From the NCBI RefSeq assembly GCF_001660705.2, contig NZ_LYBV02000034.1:124001-188000 (forward strand): a stretch of 64,000 nt of DNA, in the 5' to 3' direction. This stretch comes from Saccharicrinis aurantiacus. Lineage in GTDB: Bacteria; Bacteroidota; Bacteroidia; Bacteroidales; Marinilabiliaceae. The notes under the pieces were generated by a model that made no database searches, was not told the DNA's origin, and worked only from the letters and a program-made list of their open reading frames with translations. The position numbers and the translations under genes were made by a program. Within the stretch, counting starts at the first letter, position 1. Each line of letters begins with the position of its first letter. Positions 17,801-25,423 of the stretch are shown here, in pieces.

Positions 17801-18877
17801 TTATTGGTTTAGATATAAATAATCGTAATGGATTAATGGTTGGAATTTAGAATCCTCCATATGTGAATCAGCTTCTTCTCTCCCATATTTAGCTTTACCA
17901 ATACCTATTGATTCACCAGTTTCGGTTGATATCCTTAATAAATCTCCTTTTTGGAAATTTCCAATCAACTTTACCACACCAGCCAATAATAAGCTTGTGG
18001 CCTTTTTTGAGATTAAAGCATCATAAGCACCTTGATTAACAACCACCTCAGCATTCGCAAAGTCTTCGGAATAAGCCATCCACTTTTTGACTGCCGGATA
18101 TTTATCGCCCGGTTTAAACTGTGTATGAATTACCTCTTGGTGATTTTTATTTAAGCTAGTTAATATATTATCGGTAGTTCCGTTGGCAATGTGCACCGAA
18201 ATACCCGAGGATGCAGTTTTCTGAGCCATCCTACATTTGGTTAACATTCCACCTCTACCAAAGTTAGACTTGGTAGTAGATATGTATTCTGATAAATCTG
18301 CGTTAGAACCATCAATAGATCGAATTACTGTGGCATCCGGATTAGTCGGGTTACCGTTATAAATACCATCTACATTACTTAAAATAAACAAGGCTTCAGA
18401 ACTCATCATAGTAGCCAATAAGCCAGCTAGCTCGTCATTATCAGTAAACATTAGAGCCGTAACTGAAACTGCATCATTTTCATTGATGATTGGAAGAATT
18501 CCATTATCCAACAAAGTAGTGATACAGTTTTTCATATTAAGATAATGTTCTCTAGAACGAAAATCTTGCTTGGTTACTAAAACCTGGGCACACTTTATTC
18601 CGTGCGCATCAAATAATTGGAAATAGGTATTTAAAAGTTTCACTTGACCTACCGAAGATAGTAATTGACGTTCAGAAACTGTATCTGTTTTTTTACAGAC
18701 CTTAACCATAGAGCGGCCTGCAGCAACTGCTCCTGACGAAACAAGAATTACCTTTTTTTTCTTTCGATGTAAGTCGGAAATCTGATCTACCAAATGAGAA
18801 ACCCTATTCTCATTCAACATTCCATCATTTCCAGTTAATACGTTGGAACCAATTTTTATTGTAATGGATTTAAACAC
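17801..18877 (-). CDS. proB: Glutamate 5-kinase
   Basis: A 358-residue protein with an N-terminal amino acid kinase domain (about 1-250: KIGSNVLTG near the start, SSGAVAAGR, LFILSNVDGIYNGNP) and a C-terminal PUA domain (about 265-345). It phosphorylates glutamate and is usually feedback-inhibited by proline. It follows proC by ten bases. Confidence 0.95.
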   Translation of the reverse strand: MFKSITIKIGSNVLTGNDGMLNENRVSHLVDQISDLHRKKKKVILVSSGAVAAGRSMVKVCKKTDTVSERQLLSSVGQVKLLNTYFQLFDAHGIKCAQVLVTKQDFRSREHYLNMKNCITTLLDNGILPIINENDAVSVTALMFTDNDELAGLLATMMSSEALFILSNVDGIYNGNPTNPDATVIRSIDGSNADLSEYISTTKSNFGRGGMLTKCRMAQKTASSGISVHIANGTTDNILTSLNKNHQEVIHTQFKPGDKYPAVKKWMAYSEDFANAEVVVNQGAYDALISKKATSLLLAGVVKLIGNFQKGDLLRISTETGESIGIGKAKYGREEADSHMEDSKFQPLIHYDYLYLNQ

Positions 18878-18887
18878 AGAAAATATA

Positions 18888-19685
18888 TTAGCCGTTTTGA
18901 ACCTTGTTGAATGAAGTAATCAAACCCTTAATAAGGGATGAACTAAAACCTTGGTGTTCCATTTCATTTAAACCAGAAATGGTAACGCCGCGAGGTGTAG
19001 TTACTTTATCAATTTCTTGTTCGGGATGTGTTCCTGATTGGATTAATAACTCTGCAGCTCCCTTTACTGTTTGGGCAGCAATTTTTAAAGCTAGATCTGA
19101 ACCAAAACCTATTTCGATACCACCTTGAGTAGCGGCTCTTACAAAGCGTAATGCATATGCAATTCCGCAAGCAGCAAGCACTGTTGCCGATGACATTAAT
19201 TCTTCAGGAATAATAAGTGCTTGCCCTACTTGGTTAAATAAAGTAAGTACCAATTGCTCTTGCTCCTCACTTGCATTTAATGCAGCAATACAAGTCATTG
19301 ACTCACCAATTGCAACGGCAGTATTTGGCATGGCTAAAAATAAAGCCAATTGCTTATCAAAATAGTTTTGTAAATCAGCCGTACTAACACCTGTTGCCAA
19401 TGAAATAATGATGGCATCACTACTTACAGCATCTTTTATTTCTGTAATAATACTTTCAACCTGATAAGGTTTAACGGCAAGAAAAATAATATCGGCACCG
19501 CTAACCGCTTCACTATTATCCGAAATAGTATTAATGCCTAAATCGGATAAATTCTGAATCAATTTTAAACGACGTCGTGTAACTGTTAAGTTGGCTGCTT
19601 CAATAATTTCAGAAGCCACAAGGCCTTTTGCTATTGCTTGGCCAAGGTTACCGCCTCCAATAATGGCTATTTTTTTGTTATTCAT
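18888..19685 (-). CDS. proC: Pyrroline-5-carboxylate reductase
   Basis: A 265-residue Rossmann-fold reductase with the dinucleotide loop IGGGNLGQAIAKGL (9-22). The conserved C-terminal region includes GVTISGLNEMEHQGF. It reduces pyrroline-5-carboxylate to proline. It is followed closely by proB and preceded by the HNH-like gene. Confidence 0.95.
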   Translation of the reverse strand: MNNKKIAIIGGGNLGQAIAKGLVASEIIEAANLTVTRRRLKLIQNLSDLGINTISDNSEAVSGADIIFLAVKPYQVESIITEIKDAVSSDAIIISLATGVSTADLQNYFDKQLALFLAMPNTAVAIGESMTCIAALNASEEQEQLVLTLFNQVGQALIIPEELMSSATVLAACGIAYALRFVRAATQGGIEIGFGSDLALKIAAQTVKGAAELLIQSGTHPEQEIDKVTTPRGVTISGLNEMEHQGFSSSLIKGLITSFNKVQNG

Positions 19686-19738
19686 AGTAAGTTAGTGACT
19701 TAAGCGTAAAATAGTAGCTCAAGTTATATAACTTACTA
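19685..19738. repeat. Inverted repeat between the HNH-like gene and proC
   Basis: A 10-bp perfect inverted repeat TAGTAAGTTA/TAACTTACTA (19685-19694 with 19729-19738) encloses the intergenic gap. One arm includes the stop codon of the HNH-like gene. There is no T-run, so it is more likely an mRNA structure than a terminator. Confidence 0.55.
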
Positions 19739-20323
19739 ATATTCTACGCCATTAATTTCTATTTTAACATGTCCCCAGTTTTCACCAGACTTAATACGAT
19801 ACAGTTGCATTTCGCTAATTCCAAATTGCTTTGCAATAATCTTAAGTCTTGACTTCCTATTGGGGTCAAAAATCTTCTTTTTTAATCTAATCACTTCTGT
19901 TGAAGTCAACTTGTGCCCTTGAACTGTTTTGCGTCCTTTAAGCTTTTGTCTGGCTCCAATTACAGCTGGATTACTTTGTTGGTGCTCATATACCTCATCC
20001 TTAGTGCTCCATTTTAAATTCTCGATGTAATTATTAGATTTATTATAATCTAAATGAATTACGAATGTAGCATCCTCGCTAGGTTGTTCTAAAAAATACT
20101 GTGCAACTAATTTATGCACGTAAAAAGTTTTTGATTTTCCGAATGGGCGAATAGGCAAAGTAGGATAACCACGTAGGACTCCTCCTCTAATTACATCACC
20201 TTCTTTTACAGAAGTAATGTAACTAACTATTCTTCCGTAATTCGAAATCGCATACTTTTTCTTAAGAGCGCCTTCTTCAAAATTAATCTCTTTCCACTCT
20301 TCGTTCCAGAAAGATTTAACCAT
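19736..20323 (-). CDS. NUMOD4/HNH-like protein with C-terminal helix-turn-helix
   Basis: A 195-residue protein that does not belong to any amino acid pathway. The N-terminus (EEWKEINF, then YAISNYGRIVSY) matches NUMOD4, a DNA-binding element of homing endonucleases. The middle has an HNH-like array (YVHKLVAQYFL, then VIHLDYNKSNNYIENLKW). The C-terminus (RLKIIAKQFGISEMQLYRIKSG) looks like a helix-turn-helix. It lies in line with argD (41-base gap) and proC (50-base gap). It could be a homing-type element or a co-opted regulator. Nuclease activity is not certain. Confidence 0.72.
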   Translation of the reverse strand: MVKSFWNEEWKEINFEEGALKKKYAISNYGRIVSYITSVKEGDVIRGGVLRGYPTLPIRPFGKSKTFYVHKLVAQYFLEQPSEDATFVIHLDYNKSNNYIENLKWSTKDEVYEHQQSNPAVIGARQKLKGRKTVQGHKLTSTEVIRLKKKIFDPNRKSRLKIIAKQFGISEMQLYRIKSGENWGHVKIEINGVEY

Positions 20324-20364
20324 AACCTAATGTCTTTATGTTTATAACATAGCATCAGGCACCA

Positions 20365-21489
20365 TTATATACAACGTGAGACCAATTTATCCATAAATAA
20401 ATCAGCTTCTTTCTTTGTTAAATTAAGGGGTGGTAATATCCGTATAATGTTGGTACCTGAGACTCCTGTGAAGATTTTATCTTCAAACAAAAGTTGCTTT
20501 CTCAAATCACCAATTGGATATGCAAATTTCAGACCAATCATTAGTCCGTTACCACTTATTTCACAATCTTTTAATTCTTTTTTTGCACGAGTAATTAAGT
20601 ACTCTCCTACCTCAAAAGAATTTTCAACTAGTTTTTCCTCTTCAATTACCTCTAAAACAGCTAATGCAGAAGCACAAGCTAGGTAATTACCTCCGAAAGT
20701 TGTACCTAACATACCAAACCATGGCTCAAACTTTTCAGAGATTAAAACGCCGCCAATAGGAAAGCCGTTACCCATCCCTTTTGCCATTGTAATTATATCG
20801 GGCTTAACATTACTATACTGAAAAGCGAAAAATTTACCTGATCTACCATATCCTGATTGTATTTCATCTAAAATAAGAATGGCATTGTACTTTTCGCAAA
20901 TGTCACCTAACCCTTCTAGAAATGAAGAATTAGGTACTACAATACCTCCTATTCCCTGAATACCTTCGATAATTACGGCGCAAACATCCCCTTTCTTCAG
21001 TTCTGCTTCAACTGCAGCAAGGTTGTTTAACTCCAAAATTACACTTTCGTGATTGGCATTTATTGGCGCTACAATCTTAGGATTATCAGTAATTGCAACT
21101 GCTGCAGATGTTCGCCCATGAAATCCCTTTTTAAAGGAAATCACTTTTTTATTACCCGTTTTGAAAGATGCTACTTTCAATGCATTCTCAACAGCTTCGG
21201 CTCCTGAATTACACAAAAACAGATCGTAATCAGGTAAACCCGATACTTCGCCAAGCTTTTGGGCTAAATCTTTTTGAAGTTGATTCTGAACAGAATTAGA
21301 ATAAAAACCAATATTATTTAATTGATCTGATATTCGTTTCACATAATGTGGATGCGTATGACCTATTGAAATTACCGCATGACCACCATATAAATCGAGA
21401 TATTTATTTCCTTCTTTATCCCATATATAAGAACCTTGTGCCTTTACTGGCTCAATATCGAACAATGGATATACATCAAACAACTTCAT
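20365..21489 (-). CDS. argD: Acyl-ornithine aminotransferase
   Basis: A 374-residue class III PLP aminotransferase. It has CNSGAEAVENALK (93-105), LDEIQSGYGRSGKF (207-220, with D208) and the PLP lysine K237 in TMAKGMGNGFPIGG. It converts N-acylglutamate semialdehyde to N-acylornithine, in this pathway probably N-succinylornithine. It lies between argC and the HNH-like gene, and a terminator-like hairpin separates it from argC. Confidence 0.93.
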   Translation of the reverse strand: MKLFDVYPLFDIEPVKAQGSYIWDKEGNKYLDLYGGHAVISIGHTHPHYVKRISDQLNNIGFYSNSVQNQLQKDLAQKLGEVSGLPDYDLFLCNSGAEAVENALKVASFKTGNKKVISFKKGFHGRTSAAVAITDNPKIVAPINANHESVILELNNLAAVEAELKKGDVCAVIIEGIQGIGGIVVPNSSFLEGLGDICEKYNAILILDEIQSGYGRSGKFFAFQYSNVKPDIITMAKGMGNGFPIGGVLISEKFEPWFGMLGTTFGGNYLACASALAVLEVIEEEKLVENSFEVGEYLITRAKKELKDCEISGNGLMIGLKFAYPIGDLRKQLLFEDKIFTGVSGTNIIRILPPLNLTKKEADLFMDKLVSRCI

Positions 21490-21547
21490 ATTTTAACTAC
21501 TTATACCATTTACGAAATGGCTTGTTTTTAATTGACAATTAATAAAA

Positions 21548-21578
21548 AGTCTTGCAATACTTTTTGTATTGCAAGACT
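21548..21578 (-). terminator. Terminator-like hairpin after argC
   Basis: A perfect 13-bp stem AGTCTTGCAATAC/GTATTGCAAGACT with a 5-base loop, followed on the minus strand by TTTTTATT. It lies 46 bases after the argC stop and 58 bases before argD. As a full intrinsic terminator it would split the arginine block or act as a partial terminator. I found no promoter for argD downstream of it. Confidence 0.82.
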
Positions 21579-21623
21579 CTCCAGCATTGTCTTTTACTAT
21601 TATTAACTTAATATCTAGGAAGC

Positions 21624-22589
21624 TTAGAATCCAACCGACTTTAAACGCAAGCCTGTTGTTTCCTCTAAACCAAACATTAAATTCATATTCTGAACCGCTT
21701 GTCCTGAAGCTCCCTTTATTAGATTATCAATCATACTAATGATTAATACCTTCCCATCATGCTTCTCTACATAAACAATACCCTTATTTGTGTTAACCAC
21801 CTGCTTTAAATGCGGGTTAACATCGGATACTATCACAAACGGATGATCTTTATAATAAGTCTTATATAATTTAATTACTTCTTCTTCTGATAAATCAGTC
21901 TCGGCATAAGCCGTAGCCATAATACCACGAGTAAAATTACCACGTACAGGGATAAAATTAACCGCCTCTGAAAAGCCTTCTTGCAATTGAGATAAAGATT
22001 GTTTTATCTCGCCTAAATGCTGATGTGCAAATGCTTTATAAACCGATACATTACTATTTCTCCAACTAAAATGAGAAGTCGCAGTAGGCTTTTGCCCCGC
22101 ACCTGTTGAACCTGTTATGGCATTTACGTGCACTTCGTTTAACGCTTTTGCCGAAGCTAATGGCAATAAGGCAAACTGAATAGCCGTTGCAAAACATCCT
22201 GGATTTGCAATTTTTGTTGACTTCTTAATCTCTTCACGATTTAACTCGGGCAAGCCGTAAATAAAATCGTTACCATCACGCTTTAAACGGTAGTCGTGAC
22301 TTAAATCCACAATTTTGATATGTGCAGGAATCGTATTCTCTGTTAAAAACTCAACAGATTTTCCATGTCCCATACAAAGGAAAATAACATCAACTACGCT
22401 AGTATCTAAATCAGCCACAAAACTTAGTTCTGTATCTCCCAACAAGTCTGTATGTACTGATGAAACAGCATTTCCAGCATTACTTGTACTTTGTATACAG
22501 GTAATATCTACTTCGGGATGACAAATTAAGATTCTCAATAACTCACCTGCAGTATAACCTGCTCCACCAACAATACCTACTTTTATCAT
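21624..22589 (-). CDS. argC: N-acyl-gamma-glutamyl-phosphate reductase
   Basis: A 321-residue enzyme with the NADP-binding loop VGIVGGAGYTAGELLRIL (4-21) and catalytic cysteine C132 in ANPGCFATA. It reduces the acyl-glutamyl phosphate made by ArgB. It follows argG after a 109-base gap that holds a long imperfect hairpin. Confidence 0.95.
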   Translation of the reverse strand: MIKVGIVGGAGYTAGELLRILICHPEVDITCIQSTSNAGNAVSSVHTDLLGDTELSFVADLDTSVVDVIFLCMGHGKSVEFLTENTIPAHIKIVDLSHDYRLKRDGNDFIYGLPELNREEIKKSTKIANPGCFATAIQFALLPLASAKALNEVHVNAITGSTGAGQKPTATSHFSWRNSNVSVYKAFAHQHLGEIKQSLSQLQEGFSEAVNFIPVRGNFTRGIMATAYAETDLSEEEVIKLYKTYYKDHPFVIVSDVNPHLKQVVNTNKGIVYVEKHDGKVLIISMIDNLIKGASGQAVQNMNLMFGLEETTGLRLKSVGF

Positions 22590-22607
22590 TTCTATATCTT
22601 AATAAAC

Positions 22608-22664
22608 GAGGTAGAAAATGATTCAGATGAATCCGTAGCAAAACCTGAATCACCTTCTAACCTC
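22608..22664 (-). repeat. Long imperfect hairpin between argG and argC
   Basis: Arms GAGGT-AGAA-TGATTCAG and CTGAATCA-TTCT-ACCTC pair around an 18-base loop, broken by one small internal loop and a one-base bulge. No T-run follows on the minus strand. It may be an mRNA processing or stability element of the arginine transcript. Confidence 0.6.
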
Positions 22665-22698
22665 TACTTAAAAACTTAATTAATGCACTAATGCTTGA

Positions 22699-23901
22699 TT
22701 AGTTAATATCTAAAGATCCTTTATTAACCTTGTTAAATATTTTTAGTTGATTACCTAATATTGATGTAAATCCTTTTACGTCATCACCAGACCAACCTTT
22801 GTTAATTTCGCCATAATCACCGAAACCAGAGTTCATTAAATCGTTATCCGATTCAATTCCTACCAACTCAAAACGATAAGGGTGTAATTTCATAATTACT
22901 TTACCATTTACGTTTTCTTGAGAGTTATCTAAGAATTTCTCTATATCGCGCATTACAGGCTCTGTATATTGTGCTTCGTGCAATAACATACCATACCAAT
23001 TACTCAATTGCTCTTTCCAGTACATTTGCCACTTGGTTAAAGTATGCTTCTCTAATAAGTGGTGTGCCTTTATTATTAACAATGGCGCTGCAGCCTCAAA
23101 ACCAACACGCCCTTTAATACCTATTATGGTATCTCCAACGTGAGTATCTCTTCCGATAGCATATGCCGAACCTATTTCTTCAATTTTTCTGATGGCATCA
23201 ATTCCTGTGGCAAAACTTTCTCCGTTAACTGTAGAAATTTCACCCTTTGCAAATTCAATAACCAACTCTTCAGAGTCTTCTTTCTGCAATTGAGATGGAT
23301 AAGCCTCTTCTGGTAAAGTTTCGTTTGTAGTTAAGGTTTCTTTACCTCCTATACTAGTTCCCCAAAGACCTTTGTTGATAGAATAATCCATCTTTTTCCA
23401 GTCCTTAACAACGCCATGCTTCTTTAAATAATCAATTTCCGCTTCGCGCGATAACGTTAAATCGCGAATAGGAGTAATTATTTCAATCTCAGGCGCAATA
23501 ATTTGGAATGTTAAATCAAAACGAATTTGATCGTTACCAGCACCCGTACTACCATGAGCAATATATTTTGCCCCAATTTTACGAGCATAATCAACAATTG
23601 CATAAGCTTGGAAAATACGCTCAGAACTTACTGATAATGGATAAGTATTGTTTTTTAAGATATTACCATAAATCATGTAGCGAATACAGTTTCTGTAATA
23701 CACATCAGTTACATCAAGAGCCACATGCTTAGTTACACCTAAATCATAAGCCCCTTTTTCGATATTAACCAATTCATCATCAGAAAAACCACCTGTATTG
23801 GCAATTGCTGAATAAATATCTAAATTCTTTTCGTGCTTTAAGTACTTTACGCAAAACGACGTATCTAAACCACCACTAAAAGCTAAAACAACCTTTTCCA
23901 T
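22699..23901 (-). CDS. argG: Argininosuccinate synthase
   Basis: A 400-residue ATP pyrophosphatase-fold enzyme with the PP-loop SGGLDTS at 9-15 and the conserved AHGSTGAGNDQIRFD segment near 115-130. It joins citrulline and aspartate. The order argR-GNAT-argG-argC-argD is uninterrupted on this strand. Confidence 0.96.
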   Translation of the reverse strand: MEKVVLAFSGGLDTSFCVKYLKHEKNLDIYSAIANTGGFSDDELVNIEKGAYDLGVTKHVALDVTDVYYRNCIRYMIYGNILKNNTYPLSVSSERIFQAYAIVDYARKIGAKYIAHGSTGAGNDQIRFDLTFQIIAPEIEIITPIRDLTLSREAEIDYLKKHGVVKDWKKMDYSINKGLWGTSIGGKETLTTNETLPEEAYPSQLQKEDSEELVIEFAKGEISTVNGESFATGIDAIRKIEEIGSAYAIGRDTHVGDTIIGIKGRVGFEAAAPLLIIKAHHLLEKHTLTKWQMYWKEQLSNWYGMLLHEAQYTEPVMRDIEKFLDNSQENVNGKVIMKLHPYRFELVGIESDNDLMNSGFGDYGEINKGWSGDDVKGFTSILGNQLKIFNKVNKGSLDIN

Positions 23902-23958
23902 TATATATATTTTTATCTATTGTATCTATTACGATACAAAACTGTATTCTCATTATTT

Positions 23959-24645
23959 TTAAAACAAGGCTATAAATTTAGCCTGCAATCTCTTTAGGTA
24001 CGAAAACTTATTTCTTTTAGAACCGCCCTTAAGAAAGATCGATTGCTTTAACTGCAACCACCTGTCATAAACACCAAGGCTTTTAGCAGGCTCATCTTTC
24101 TTATTATCCTTTTCAGGATCGAAAAGCATACCCGTGCACAAACAATGTCTTCGGTTGGTACGAACCAAAATATCGTAATTCACACAACTTTGGCAACCCT
24201 TCCAAAACATTTCATCATCCGTTAACTCAGAAAATGTAACGGGCTTATATCCTAACTCGGAATTAATCTTCATTACAGCCAACCCGGTTGTTAATCCGAA
24301 CAACTTGGCTTTTGGAAACATCTCACGAGACACTTCAAAAGCTTTCGCTTTAATGGCCTTCGCTAAACCTAAACCTCTAAAAGCATCAGCAACTATTAAC
24401 CCTGAGTTAGCCACAAATCGATTGTGCCCCCATGACTCTACGTAACAGAAACCTGCGAAAATACCATCCGGGTCAAGCGCAATAATGGCCTTCCCTTCAT
24501 TTATTTTCTGAATAATGTAACCCGGACTACGCTTCGCAATACCTGTTCCACGCACCTTTGCAGCATCAGCTATGGTTTGTAAAATTACATCCACATAATC
24601 TAAATGCTCCTTTTGGGCAACCTCTATATTAAACTCGCTAGACAT
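23959..24645 (-). CDS. GNAT acyltransferase, candidate N-succinyl/acetylglutamate synthase
   Basis: A 228-residue protein with a GNAT domain in the first 150 residues (acyl-CoA loop region RGLGLAKAIKAKAFE). It has a Cys-rich tail: WKGCQSCVNYD, then RHCLCTGMLF. It lies directly between argR and argG. The window has no ArgA or ArgJ homologue, so this is the best candidate for the first step, acylation of glutamate. That role is inferred from position and fold. The four cysteines may bind a metal. Confidence 0.75.
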   Translation of the reverse strand: MSSEFNIEVAQKEHLDYVDVILQTIADAAKVRGTGIAKRSPGYIIQKINEGKAIIALDPDGIFAGFCYVESWGHNRFVANSGLIVADAFRGLGLAKAIKAKAFEVSREMFPKAKLFGLTTGLAVMKINSELGYKPVTFSELTDDEMFWKGCQSCVNYDILVRTNRRHCLCTGMLFDPEKDNKKDEPAKSLGVYDRWLQLKQSIFLKGGSKRNKFSYLKRLQAKFIALF

Positions 24646-24668
24646 TATATATATTATATACCTAAACT

Positions 24669-25151
24669 CTACAACACTTTATTTTTCACTCCCGGGATAA
24701 ACATCGATAAGGCATCCACCACATAACCTTTTGCAATACCCTCTCTGGAGATTAGCAAAATAGTATCATCACCTGCAATTGTACCTAATATCTCATAGGG
24801 CTCATGACTATCAATCACCGAAGCAATACTTGCAGCAAACCCTGGTCGGGTTTTAATTACAGCCATATTACCTGAGAAATCAATGGATTCCACTCCCGAA
24901 AGCGGAAAATCCTCATGTAAATCCTCTTCCACTACTTTTGATGCAGCAGAATTGGGCAATTCATAAATATATCCCTTCTCCGAATCAGGCACCTTTGATA
25001 CCTTTAAAAACTTTAAGTCTCTAGATAAAGTAGCCTGAGTTGTCAGAAAACCAGATTCCCCAAGAAGAGATAACAATTCCTCTTGGCTACCCACTTTCTG
25101 ATTGTTAATGATATTTTTAATCTCAGATAATCGTTGTGCCTTTATCTTCAT
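24669..25151 (-). CDS. argR: Arginine repressor
   Basis: A 160-residue ArgR. The N-terminal winged helix binds DNA (SQEELLSLLGESGFLTTQAT, then LSRDLKFLKVSK). The C-terminal arginine-binding and hexamer domain includes GTIAGDDTILLISREG. It is the first gene of the arginine block, and its own promoter carries two ARG-box-like sites, so it is probably autoregulated. The stop is 23 bases from the GNAT start. Confidence 0.93.
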   Translation of the reverse strand: MKIKAQRLSEIKNIINNQKVGSQEELLSLLGESGFLTTQATLSRDLKFLKVSKVPDSEKGYIYELPNSAASKVVEEDLHEDFPLSGVESIDFSGNMAVIKTRPGFAASIASVIDSHEPYEILGTIAGDDTILLISREGIAKGYVVDALSMFIPGVKNKVL

Positions 25152-25153
25152 TT

Positions 25154-25207
25154 TGTATATTTATTCATATGCAATGCAAATTTATTCACTTTTTTAAAAT
25201 AATCAAA
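25154..25207 (-). promoter_or_regulatory. argR promoter with a pair of ARG boxes
   Basis: The minus strand shows TTTG (25204-25207), a 19-base spacer and TAAATTTG (25177-25184), a textbook Bacteroidota promoter. Two related sites, TGAATAAATTTGCA (25175-25188) and TGAATAAATATACA (25154-25167), match the ARG box TGAATwwwwATTCA at most positions. Their starts are exactly 21 bases apart, the spacing known for paired boxes bound by one ArgR hexamer. Box 1 covers the -7 element and box 2 covers the expected transcription start. Confidence 0.8.
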
Positions 25208-25227
25208 TAATAATTGATAATTATTTG

Positions 25228-25235
25228 TATTTTTG
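25228..25235 (+). promoter_or_regulatory. carB -7 promoter element
   Basis: TATTTTTG followed by CATC matches TAnnTTTG. A -33 TTTG is not seen at the expected distance. Transcription from about 25242 would give a leader of roughly 180 bases with no obvious open reading frame. Confidence 0.6.
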
Positions 25236-25386
25236 CATCCGATAAAGAAACAGGATTATCACAGAAGACTCTATTTTACAGCAACAAAGACAATTTAGAG
25301 CCTCTTTTTGTCATGTCCATTTCTGAGATTAACAGGTAAATTGAAGTTTACAACGGTGAACCTTTTTTGTTAATTTCCATTAAAGA

Positions 25387-25400
25387 TGCATAAGAATACA
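25387..25400 (+). promoter_or_regulatory. Candidate ARG box in the carB leader
   Basis: TGCATAAGAATACA fits TGnATwwwwATnCA apart from one G within the W positions. It is 23 bases upstream of the carB start codon, in the mRNA leader, so it could act as a roadblock site for ArgR. It is a single weak site. Confidence 0.4.
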
Positions 25401-25423
25401 TCAATTTCATAATAGCCAAAAAG

